20,655 bases of DNA, taken from Streptomyces sp. NBS 14/10 (GTDB lineage: Bacteria; Actinomycetota; Actinomycetes; Streptomycetales; Streptomycetaceae). Location: positions 1 through 20,655 of the forward strand of contig NZ_NCSM01000098.1 in assembly GCF_002224125.1 (NCBI RefSeq), read 5' to 3'. A program made the translations under genes and the position numbers. Positions 14,238 to 20,655 of the stretch are shown one piece after another (position 1 is the stretch's first letter; the number at the start of each line of letters is the position of its first letter). Below the pieces are notes generated by a model, which was not told the DNA's origin, did no database searches, and worked only from the letters and a program-made list of their open reading frames with translations.

Positions 14238-14711
14238 TCAGAGGCCGAGGTCGCTCAGGCCGGGGTGGTCGTCGGGACGGCGCCCGAGGGGCCAGTGGAA
14301 CTTGCGCTCCGACTCCTTGATGGGAAGTTCGTTGATACAGGCGTAGCGATGATGCATCAGTCCGTTGTCGTCGAACTCCCAGTTCTCGTTGCCGTAGGCA
14401 CGGAACCAGTTGCCCGAATCGTCGCGGTATTCGTAGGCGAAGCGCACCGCGATGCGGTTGCCGTCGAAGGCCCACAGCTCCTTGATGAGCCGGTACTCCA
14501 GCTCCCGGTTCCACTTGCGGGTGAGGAAGGAGATGATCTCGTCACGGCCGGTGGCAAACTCCGCGCGGTTCCTCCAGCGCGAGTCCACGGTGTAGGCCAG
14601 GGCGACCTTCTGCGGGTCGCGGGTGTTCCAGCCGTCTTCCGCCAGGCGGACCTTCTGGATGGCGGTCTCCCGGGTGAACGGCGGGAACGGAGGGCGTGCT
14701 TCGTCAGTCAT
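14238..14711 (-). CDS. DUF1348 / SnoaL-like (NTF2-fold) protein, paralogue B
   Basis: ATG 14711 is preceded by AAAGGAAG at 7-8 nt and gives 157 residues. It shows the full set of DUF1348 motifs: [100 protein letters not shown] and the end [11 protein letters not shown]. The family adopts an NTF2-like barrel; its reaction is not established. Two TetR-type palindromes (14786-14837) lie 75-126 bp upstream and mark it as a direct target of the adjacent TetR. Its closest relative in the window is the deleted relic at 7854-7984, while the operonic paralogue at 10622-11089 is more distant. Being adjacent to its regulator and twice copied suggests it is the main output of the module. Confidence 0.92.
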   Translation of the reverse strand: MTDEARPPFPPFTRETAIQKVRLAEDGWNTRDPQKVALAYTVDSRWRNRAEFATGRDEIISFLTRKWNRELEYRLIKELWAFDGNRIAVRFAYEYRDDSGNWFRAYGNENWEFDDNGLMHHRYACINELPIKESERKFHWPLGRRPDDHPGLSDLGL

Positions 14712-14785
14712 GTCGCTTCCTTTGGGTCTGTGCGGTATCTGCCGCCGGCGGGGTGTGGGTTCCGTTGGCGTGGGTGCACCGTCGC

Positions 14786-14801
14786 GAGAACGAACGTTCT
14801 C
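14786..14801. promoter_or_regulatory. TetR operator candidate 5 (DUF1348 promoter, proximal)
   Basis: GAGAACG-AA-CGTTCTC has perfect 7-bp arms around a 2-bp spacer and is the best match to the consensus. It lies 75 bp before the DUF1348 ATG. Confidence 0.78.
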
Positions 14802-14821
14802 ACCGACAAGCACAACCGTAC

Positions 14822-14837
14822 GGGAACGATGGTTCTC
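14822..14837. promoter_or_regulatory. TetR operator candidate 6 (DUF1348 promoter, distal)
   Basis: GGGAACG-AT-GGTTCTC is the weakest of the six sites. Its centre is 36 bp from site 5, close to the 34-bp spacing of the pair 3/4. Confidence 0.6.
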
Positions 14838-14843
14838 GCGCAA

Positions 14844-15357
14844 GACCGACGCGACCGCGACCTGGCAGCCCTCCCCCCTGTCGGGTCATCGCGCGCAGAC
14901 GCCTCGGCCGGTGGAGCGTTACTTCCGGGGCGAGCCACCGTGAACGGGGTCGCGACGAGGGAGTCGAGGGCCGGGCCCGCGAACTCGCAGTCGCCCTGCA
15001 CGCCGCCCTGTACGGAAACCTGGCGCCGCTCGCCCGCGCGATGCCTGCCGCTTCCTGACCAGCCGCCTTCAGGACTCCAAGATCGTCACGTGGCGGCTTT
15101 TGGGCTCACCTTGGCTGAACCCGAGGAAATCCCCACCGGATGCTCAGTAGACGGGCAGACGTGCTCTGTTGGTCTCCCCACCTCGGATCCGGGAGTGGGG
15201 TGTGCATCGGGTCGTGGGCACGCCAACTCCCACCGTGCCGTCGACGAGGTGTTCCCCACCTCCCAGGGCGCCTGAGAGCCGGCATGACGCAGCCGCGGTC
15301 TAGTCGCCCGGATGAACGAACGGCTCGCTGGTCCGGTACGGTCGGGAGTTCGCCTCT
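14844..15357. other. 514-bp gap without a supported gene
   Basis: The DNA lies between the DUF1348 promoter and the MocR promoter. A plus-strand frame ending at TGA 15056-15058 (RARELAVALHAALYGNLAPL near its end) resembles the tail of some protein, but I cannot assign it. A stem-loop is present at 15176-15200 (CCCCA/TGGGG plus CTC/GAG around GGATCCGG). Nothing else is recognised. Confidence 0.45.
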
Positions 15358-15359
15358 TT

Positions 15360-15390
15360 GACATAGGACATAATTCTTTTGGCCTATGCC
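15360..15390. promoter_or_regulatory. MocR operator/promoter candidate
   Basis: GACATAGG (15360-15367) and CCTATGCC (15383-15390) form an 8-bp inverted repeat with one mismatch and a 15-bp spacer. The AT-rich core includes CATAATTC and overlaps a TTGACA-like hexamer at 15358-15363. It lies 34-64 bp before the MocR GTG, which suggests autoregulation. Confidence 0.55.
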
Positions 15391-15423
15391 AAAGGTTATG
15401 GTCGTGGGAGGAGGTGGTGCTCG

Positions 15424-16740
15424 GTGCGAATCAGCGGGATGACGGCGACAGAGATCGCGAGCAGTGTGCGGGACCTGATCGCGTCGGGTCAGCTGGCGCC
15501 GCAGGACCTGCTCCCGCCGGCGCGCAAGCTGGCCGAGGAGCTGGGGGTGAACCGGAACACGGTGGCCTCGGCGTACCGCCAGCTGGTGGCTGCCGGCGAG
15601 GCGGAGACCCGCGGCCGCGGCGGGACTGTCGTGACAGGGGTGCCGCAACTGGCCAGCGAAGGCGCGTGGTTCGGCGGCCGCCTGATCGATCTGGCCAGCG
15701 GCAACCCCGACCCGGAACTGCTCCCCGATGCACTGCAGGCGCTCCGGGGTGGTGACTACCGGCCCGCACTCTACGGCGCACCGTCGGTCGATCCGGACCT
15801 CGCCGGCTGCGCGGCGGAACAGTTCGCGCCGGACGTGTCCACGGACGGCTTCCGGATTCTGGTCACGCACGGCGCGGTCGATGCCACGGAGCGGCTGCTG
15901 ACCGCACATCTCACCCGGGGCGACGCGGTCGCGGTGGAGGATCCGTGTTTCCTGGCCAGTATCGGTACCCTGCGGCTGAACGGTCTGCGCACCGTCGCGG
16001 TCCCGGTCGACGAGGCAGGGATGCGGCCGGAGGCCCTGCGGGCGGCGTTGGAGGGCGGGGTGCGGGCGGTGGTGTGCACGCCGCGGGCCCACAACCCGAC
16101 CGGTGTGAGCGTCACCCGCGAGCGCGCCGCCGAACTGCGGTCGGTCCTTGCGGCGCGTCCCCAGATCCTGGTCATCGAGGACGACCACTTCTGGGCCGTC
16201 TCCAACGCGCCGTACCACCGGATCACGCCGTCCGAGGTCTCCCGGTGGGCGCTGGTGCGCTCGGTGTCGAAGTTCCTCGGGCCGGATCTTCGGCTCGCGC
16301 TCGTCGCGACGGACGAGGAGAGCGCCGAGCGCCTGCAGACGCGGCTGAACACCGGGACGACGTGGGTGAGCCGGCTGCTGCAGCACGCGGTGTACCGGCT
16401 GGTGAGTGATCCGCAGGTGCACGAGCTGACCGCCCGCGCGCGCGACTCCTATGCCGAGCGCAGCGCGTTGCTGTTGGCCGAGCTGGCTGAGCGGGGCATC
16501 GGCCGTCCGCCCGGCTACCGGCCAGACGGCCTGAACGTCTGGGTGCCACTGGGCACGGAGGCCTGCCCCATCGCGGATGCACTGGCACGACGAGGGTGGG
16601 CAGTCCAGCCCGGCCACCTCTTCGCAGCCAAGGCCGGCACCAGCCAGGAGATCCGGGTAACCACCTCCACACTCACCGCGCAGCAGGCCCGCGAGTTCAC
16701 CGACGACCTCGCCGCCGTCCTCCCCGTCCACCCCACCTGA
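15424..16740 (+). CDS. MocR-type regulator (GntR HTH fused to class I aminotransferase)
   Basis: GTG 15424 sits 9 nt after GGAGGAGG (15407-15414) and gives 438 residues. The winged HTH of the GntR family comes first (about 5-72: ATEIASSVRDLIASGQL, PPARKLAEELGVNRNTVASA). A fold-type I PLP domain follows, with HNPTG (223-227), the Asp-bearing strand ILVIEDDHFW (248-257) and the PLP lysine Lys283 in VRSVSKFLGPDLR. This is the MocR architecture. Such proteins sense PLP, an amino acid or an aldimine adduct and usually do not transaminate. Known members control PLP, GABA, taurine or ectoine pathways, and the target here is unknown. A glutamine amidotransferase gene follows 85 nt downstream on the same strand. 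An inverted repeat in the promoter fits self-control. Confidence 0.92.
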   Translation: MRISGMTATEIASSVRDLIASGQLAPQDLLPPARKLAEELGVNRNTVASAYRQLVAAGEAETRGRGGTVVTGVPQLASEGAWFGGRLIDLASGNPDPELLPDALQALRGGDYRPALYGAPSVDPDLAGCAAEQFAPDVSTDGFRILVTHGAVDATERLLTAHLTRGDAVAVEDPCFLASIGTLRLNGLRTVAVPVDEAGMRPEALRAALEGGVRAVVCTPRAHNPTGVSVTRERAAELRSVLAARPQILVIEDDHFWAVSNAPYHRITPSEVSRWALVRSVSKFLGPDLRLALVATDEESAERLQTRLNTGTTWVSRLLQHAVYRLVSDPQVHELTARARDSYAERSALLLAELAERGIGRPPGYRPDGLNVWVPLGTEACPIADALARRGWAVQPGHLFAAKAGTSQEIRVTTSTLTAQQAREFTDDLAAVLPVHPT

Positions 16741-16825
16741 CCCGGCCCGGCCATGCCGTCGGCGGCATGAGCTACCGCAGCGCACCGCTCCCATCACACA
16801 CAGAGACAGAGAGGCTGGCACAGTC

Positions 16826-17545
16826 ATGCGTACCCACATCGTCGTCCACGAGGCGTTCGAGGCCCCGGGGGCCTTCGAGGACTGGGCCAGATCCCGGCGC
16901 CACTCCCTCAGCATTTCGCGGGTCTACGAGGGGGACGCGCTGCCCGCGTCCGGACAGGACATCGACCTGCTGATCGTGATGGGCGGCCCCCAGCAGCCCA
17001 GCACCACCGTCGAGGAGTGCCCGCACTTCGACGCCGCCGCGGAGAAGGCCCTCATCTCCTCCTGTATCGAGGCGGACAAGGCCGTCATCGGCATCTGCCT
17101 CGGCGCCCAGCTCGTCGGTGAGTCCCTCGGCGCCGCCTGGGCGCCCAGCCCGAACACGGAGATCGGATCCTTCCCCGTCACACTCACCGACGCCGGCCGC
17201 GAGCACCCCTTCCTCGCCGGCTTCGGGGACTCCTTCCACACCGGCCACTGGCACAACGACATGCCGGGCCTCACCGACCACGCGACTGTGCTGGCCACCA
17301 GCGCCGGATGCCCCCGCCAGATCGTCGCTTACAGCCGCTACGTGTACGCCTTCCAGTGCCACATGGAGTTCACCCCCGACTGCATCGAGGCCCTGATCGA
17401 GCACGGCGAGAAGGAACTGGCCGCGCTCACCGACCGGCCATTTGTCCAGCAGCCCGACCAGCTGCGCGCCAACGACTACACCGAGATGAACGCAAAGCTC
17501 ATGACGTTCCTCGACCGGCTCGCTGCGGACTACACCGCGCGCTGA
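16826..17545 (+). CDS. Class I glutamine amidotransferase-like protein
   Basis: ATG 16826 follows GAGAGG by about 11 nt and gives 239 residues. The triad of class I (triad) amidotransferases is present: Cys91 in VIGICLGAQLVGESLG, and His179 and Glu181 in YAFQCHMEFT. The oxyanion loop reads VMGGPQQPS (51-59). Stand-alone members resemble GuaA-N or gamma-glutamyl hydrolases (PuuD-like) and release ammonia from glutamine or hydrolyse gamma-glutamyl compounds. No synthetase partner is adjacent. It lies 85 nt behind a MocR regulator on the same strand and may be its co-transcribed or regulated partner, which would make sense if the regulator senses an amino-nitrogen compound. That link is inference. 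Length and motifs look intact. Confidence 0.9.
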   Translation: MRTHIVVHEAFEAPGAFEDWARSRRHSLSISRVYEGDALPASGQDIDLLIVMGGPQQPSTTVEECPHFDAAAEKALISSCIEADKAVIGICLGAQLVGESLGAAWAPSPNTEIGSFPVTLTDAGREHPFLAGFGDSFHTGHWHNDMPGLTDHATVLATSAGCPRQIVAYSRYVYAFQCHMEFTPDCIEALIEHGEKELAALTDRPFVQQPDQLRANDYTEMNAKLMTFLDRLAADYTAR

Positions 17546-17974
17546 CGAGCGGGCCGCTGAAACAGACCGGTGCTGCTCAGCTTGATCTTTATCCTCGCTG
17601 CTGTTTCAGGCGGACGTGTTCGGTGAGGGTTTCGACTCGTTTCACGGTCTTCCCGGGCTCGTGGCTCCTCGAAATGCGCCTCTCGGCGGCCGCCCACGAC
17701 TACCACCCTTCCCTGTCGGCTCTCGGCCTTACCTGACAAATCCGAATAAATTGCGATCATGTAATGACCCTGCTGCTCCCAGGGTCGGCGGGGATGGTCC
17801 CGAGATACTGACCGGCATGGCAGAAGGCGCAGATCGCCAGCAGGACGTCATCTGGCCACGGTAGAGCTGACCAACCGGCTGATCGCGTCCCGCAATCCTG
17901 GCGCCGGAAGCTGAACCGTTCCCCTTACTGCGCCAGGCTGCGTTCCGCCGCGCGGCCGCCGCTTCTACGATGCT
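17546..17974. other. 429-bp gap with a long-loop inverted repeat
   Basis: The perfect 9-bp inverted repeat CTGAAACAG (17557-17565) / CTGTTTCAG (17601-17609) lies 11 bp after the amidotransferase stop. It may act in termination or mark the edge of a lost element. On the minus strand a short frame reads VKRVETLTEHVRLKQQRG and stops, possibly the tail of a coiled protein, not assigned. An AT-rich patch at 17735-17765 is unlike its surroundings. No gene is supported. Confidence 0.4.
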
Positions 17975-18458
17975 GTGGTGCGGAACACGAAGGCGTTCAA
18001 GGAAGCTGTTGCTCGGACGCTCGCGGAGCTGGTCTCACCGAGGCGTGACGCTGGCGCCGTCGACCGTTGAGGACGCTATCGAGAAGAACATCAACACCAT
18101 GGCCGAGCGGCTCGGGATCCAGGTGCGCTCCGCCTGGCGGCATTTCGACGCCAAGGCCACAGCCGACCACCTCGCGCAGAGCCTGCCCTCCTACGAGGAC
18201 AGCGGCAGCGAGAAGGGCGTGGGGCAGGCTCCGATGCCGCCGCTTGACAACCCCGAACTCGCGTTGGTCCTCGCGGGTGTCCCGGACTCCCTGGCGCAGA
18301 CCAGCGGCGACCTGTATGCGGTCATCGTCAACGTGGCGGTCAACGCGTGGGTGGCCGTGCGCTTGCCGAGAATGTCATCCGCCCTGGTCGGAAGCCTGCA
18401 CCTGGACTGGCGGTCGTCGGCCTCGTCGCTCGAGTCGGTGCTCTCGCGTAGCCGGTAG
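17975..18458 (+). pseudogene. Small hypothetical protein, probably frameshifted
   Basis: A first frame from GTG 17975 reads VVRNTKAFKEAVARTLAELV, then SPRRD, and stops at 18070. A second frame from about 18045 reads LAPSTVEDAIEKNINTMAER, then LGIQVRSAWRHFDAKATADH, and ends at TAG 18458. The first reads as an N-terminal helix and the second as its natural continuation, so a shift near 18040-18060 is the simplest explanation. No RBS precedes either start. The family is not recognised and no catalytic motif is visible. The 3' end lies 23 bp before an IS3-like transposase. If two genes are real instead, the second would be a 137-residue protein from GTG 18045. Confidence 0.4.
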
Positions 18459-18481
18459 TCGACGCGTCATGATGATCGACC

Positions 18482-19577
18482 GTGCTGCTGCGACTGGCCT
18501 ACCTGGGAATGACCAACGCGTTCGCGTTGCTGCGTCTGCTGCCGACGAGCGACCGGGACAAGGATGCAGAGATCCTGGCCCTCCGCCATCAGATCACAGT
18601 GCTCGAACGCCAACTCGGAGGTGCCCGAATACGGTTCACTCCAGACGATCGGGTGTTCCTGGCGGCGCTGCTGCACCGGCTGCCATTGCCCACCCTGCGG
18701 CGGGTGCGGATGCTCATGCGTCCTGACACGGTGCTGCGCTGGCACCGCGATCTCGCAAGACGCCGGCATGCCGCCCTATCGCGGCCCAAGCGACCCGGTC
18801 GCCCGCGTACCGTGCGCTCCATCCGCATTCTGGTGCTGCGTCTGGCGAGAGAGAATCCAAGCTGGGGCTACAGGCGCCTGCACGGCGAGCTGCTCGTGCT
18901 GGGGGTGAAGGTGGCCGCCTCGACCGTCTGGAAGATCCTGAAGGATGCCGGCGTCGATCGCGCCCGACCGGAGTTCCAGCACGTGGGCCGGCTTCCTGCG
19001 TTTCCAAGCCGACGCCCTCCTGGCCTGTGACTTCTTTGAGGCGGTCACCCTCTCCGGCGCGCGGATGTACGTACTCGCGGTGATCGAGCACAGCAGTCGC
19101 CGCATCCGGGTCCTGGGTGCCACCGCACACCCGATCACCTCCTGGGTGGCGCAAGCGGCGAGGAACCTGGTCATGGATCTCGAGGACGTAGGCTGCCGGG
19201 CCCGGTTCATGATCAGGGACAGGGATGGGAAGTTCCCCGGACTGTTCGATGACGTCCTCAAAGACGCGGGGATCGAGGTCATCCTCAGCGGCATCCAGAT
19301 GCCGCGAATGAATTCGATCATGGAAAGGTGGGTGCAGACCTGCAGACACGAGCTCCTGGACCGGACCCTGATCTGGAACCAGCACCACCTCCTCCACGCA
19401 CTCCGGGAGTTCGAGCAGTTCTACAACACTCATCGACCCCACCAGGGCATCGAGAACGCCCGGCCACTGCACCCGCTGCCCGCACCGATCACCGATCCGG
19501 ACAAGTTAACCCACCTCGACATACGACGAGGCGACCGCCTCGGCAGCCTCCTCCACGAATATCACCATGCTGCCTGA
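18482..19577 (+). pseudogene. IS3-like transposase with integrase core, single frameshift
   Basis: GTG 18482 begins MLLRLAYLGMTNAFALLRLL and an HTH region (DAEILALRHQITVLERQLGG). An IS3-type helper segment follows (ENPSWGYRRLHGELLVLGVK, STVWKILKDAGVDRARPE). The frame is then lost near 18970 and would stop at 19030. The next frame supplies the rve/DDE core: SSTWAGFLRFQADALLACDF with the first Asp, MIRDRDGKFPGLFD with the second, and PRMNSIMERWVQTCRHELLD with the Glu, ending HEYHHAA at 19577. Streptomyces elements of this type are usually a single continuous reading frame, so a one-base indel is more likely than programmed frameshifting. No flanking inverted repeats or target duplication were found by eye. 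Confidence 0.85.
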
Positions 19578-19589
19578 CCTGCATGGATG

Positions 19590-20011
19590 AAGTTCTCGGC
19601 AAGGACACCGTCGTGGTCGACACACTCGGCCTGCTGCTGGGCGTGATGGTCACCGCCGCGGACACCGGCGACCGCACCGCCGCCCACGTGCTGCTCGGGC
19701 AGGTCCCCAGCGTGCACCACCGGCTGGAACTCGTCTGGGCCGACGGCGGCTACACCGGCAGCCTCGTCGAGCACTGCCTGGCCGCGTTCGCGCTGGTCCT
19801 GGCGATCGTGAAACGCAGCGACGACATGCGCGGCTTCGTGGTGCTGCCCAAGCGGTGGATCGTCGAGCGCCTCTTCGCCCACCTGATGCGCACCCGCCGT
19901 CTGGTGCGCGACTTCGAACGCCGCACCGCCAGCGCCGAGGCGATTGTCTACTGGTCGATGACCCTGCTCATGACGCGCCGCCTTGCCCGGCCGGGCCCTG
20001 GGCGAGGGTGA
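19590..20011 (+). pseudogene. IS5-family transposase, C-terminal half
   Basis: The frame gives VVVDTLGLLLGVMVTAADTG, LVWADGGYTGSLVEHCLAAF, VVLPKRWIVERLFAHLMRTR and YWSMTLLMTRRLARPGP to TGA 20009-20011. This is the second half of an IS5 (IS112-like) transposase with the second catalytic Asp (WADGGY) and the Glu (VERLF). The N-terminal half and first Asp are missing, and the sequence joins the end of the IS3-like gene within about 12 bp. This half differs in subtype from the N-terminal scrap at 10127-10437, so they need not come from one element. The last codons overlap the end of the convergent gene by 44 nt. Confidence 0.87.
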
Positions 20012-20504
20012 ACCGGCCCGGCAGCCGCTCGGCCAGCCAGCCCCGCGCGACCAGGCGTTTCGCCTTCGACCGCAGCGCCTCCACCTTGGCCGGCACCGCG
20101 TCCAGGCCGAACATCACAGCCAACTCCTGGCAGGTCAGCGGCCCTTGACGGAGCCGGTGCCGGTCCGCGAGGGCCTCGAGGATGCGCTGATAGTCCACCG
20201 ACAGCACCGACCAGGCCAGCCCCTCACGCCACACCGGCACCTGCGACTTCGGCTTCGCCGCCTGCCTGGGCGCCGAGCACGTGTCCGCGTCCCGTGGGCC
20301 GGGGGCGGCCTCCTCATCGGCGATGTTGCCGCCGACCGGAGCCAGGACCGTGCCCACTCGCCTGCGGGCGATCGCCCACTCCTGCCATTCCTGCTCGGCC
20401 GCGGCCAGCTCGGCCTGGATGCGATCGGCTTCCTCACGTAACCCGTCGACTCGACGGCGAGCGGCGAGCTCCTGCTGTTCCAGCAGTCCGACGACCGACG
20501 GCAT
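19968..20504 (-). CDS. Coiled-coil / winged-helix hypothetical protein
   Basis: ATG 20504 has an excellent GAGGAGG six nt upstream, so I prefer it to the GTG at 20558. The 178-residue protein starts MPSVVGLLEQQELAARRRVD and continues with an Arg/Glu/Ala-rich coiled coil to about residue 50. A variable linker follows (about 55-95). A C-terminal domain (100-170) reads SVLSVDYQRILEAL, LTCQELAVMFGLD and KAKRLVARGWLAERLPGRFT, which looks like a winged helix with a basic recognition helix. I recall similar proteins recurring near transposases in Streptomyces, but no function is established. DNA binding is inference from the fold. Its 3' end overlaps the IS5 remnant on the other strand, so it may be carried by, or was used as the target of, that element. 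Confidence 0.75.
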   Translation of the reverse strand: MPSVVGLLEQQELAARRRVDGLREEADRIQAELAAAEQEWQEWAIARRRVGTVLAPVGGNIADEEAAPGPRDADTCSAPRQAAKPKSQVPVWREGLAWSVLSVDYQRILEALADRHRLRQGPLTCQELAVMFGLDAVPAKVEALRSKAKRLVARGWLAERLPGRFTLAQGPAGQGGAS

Positions 20505-20655
20505 CCGCAACCTCCTCGGGAGCGACGACACGACACGCCACCACTCCCACCGAATCACCGCTCCTATGCCTGACCAGCGAAAACGCTGCCCTCAGATTCG
20601 GAACGACAACAGCCACTTAACTTCCCGGGCTTGCTTTAAACTCTCGCAACATCCC
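20505..20655 (-). promoter_or_regulatory. Upstream region of the coiled-coil/winged-helix gene
   Basis: The 150 bp include GAGGAGG (20511-20517). An AT-richer end (TTTAAA near 20635-20640 and TTAACTT near 20617-20623) could supply promoter elements. No terminator or other gene is visible before the window ends. Confidence 0.3.

Larger units (their letters stand above)
12488..14540. repeat. Right copy of the duplicated TetR module (intact)
   Basis: The sequence aligns in the same orientation with 6220-7984 and carries TetR, ATPase and DUF1348 with all three frames open. The offset is about 6.27 kb across TetR and the ATPase and about 6.38 kb at the DUF1348 3' end, because the left copy has lost DNA. 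The boundaries are approximate. Confidence 0.8.

Noticed and set aside
14046..15275. 409-codon plus-strand frame
   Set aside because: It is antisense to DUF1348 and crosses the operator region, with no homology seen. The start near 14041 was considered as a lost gene but the frame has no recognisable domain.
15106..16914. 602-codon minus-strand frame
   Set aside because: It is antisense to the MocR gene, with Arg/His/Gln-rich composition and no motifs.
18960..18980. Programmed frameshift in the IS3-like transposase
   Set aside because: The break is in the middle of the protein, not at an orfA/orfB overlap. No slippery A-rich heptamer is visible and related elements use one frame.
1..20655. 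CRISPR arrays, tRNA and rRNA genes, phage structural genes
   Set aside because: No regularly spaced repeats, no tRNA-like cloverleaf and no phage motifs were seen on reading both strands.

Overview
The window reads as Streptomyces or a close actinomycete: GC is very high, codons end in G/C, GTG starts are common, and the families are Streptomyces-typical (LamG/RHS surface pair, MocR regulator, RsbW-like ATPase, DUF1348 proteins, IS5 and IS3-like transposases). The many truncated or frameshifted genes and transposase remnants suggest a recombining accessory region such as a chromosome arm. The genus and location are inference.

Left part (1-3671). The tail of a LamG protein precedes the N-terminal quarter of a secreted RHS/SpvB-like protein. 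That gene is cut near 1083 and joined tail-to-tail to an ECF sigma gene cut after region 2. Next is an intact cyanate-detoxification locus: a CynR-type LysR regulator divergent from a beta-carbonic anhydrase and a cyanase with all three catalytic residues. CTATA repeats two helical turns apart lie between them.

Decay zone (3700-6220). A frameshifted small AraC regulator and a doubly frameshifted VOC/glyoxalase gene flank an intact alpha/beta hydrolase whose nucleophile position holds Asp instead of Ser. The C-terminal scrap of a sugar ABC permease lies beside it.

Duplicated TetR module (6220-7984 and 12488-14540). A block of about 2 kb, [DUF1348 - RsbW-like ATPase - TetR], occurs twice in the same orientation. 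The right copy is intact. In the left copy the ATPase is frameshifted and the DUF1348 gene is reduced to a scrap with an exact 171-nt in-frame deletion, but the TetR is intact. Six 16-bp palindromes matching GAGAACG-NN-CGTTCTC lie at the TetR and DUF1348 starts and as a pair inside the right copy. They are probably the operators of one shared, autoregulated TetR regulon, which is the most interesting feature here.

Between the copies (8024-12420) are an acetolactate-synthase-type ThDP enzyme, an MFS stub joined to an IS5 transposase scrap and an alpha/beta hydrolase scrap, and an operon of a carboxymuconolactone-decarboxylase-like gene (5' end lost), a PNPOx-like flavoprotein and a second DUF1348 protein.

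Right part (15358-20655). A MocR (GntR/PLP) regulator with a clear inverted-repeat operator candidate is followed by a class I glutamine amidotransferase. Then come a frameshifted small hypothetical gene, a frameshifted IS3-like transposase, the C-terminal half of an IS5 transposase, and a coiled-coil/winged-helix protein whose 3' end overlaps the transposase remnant.
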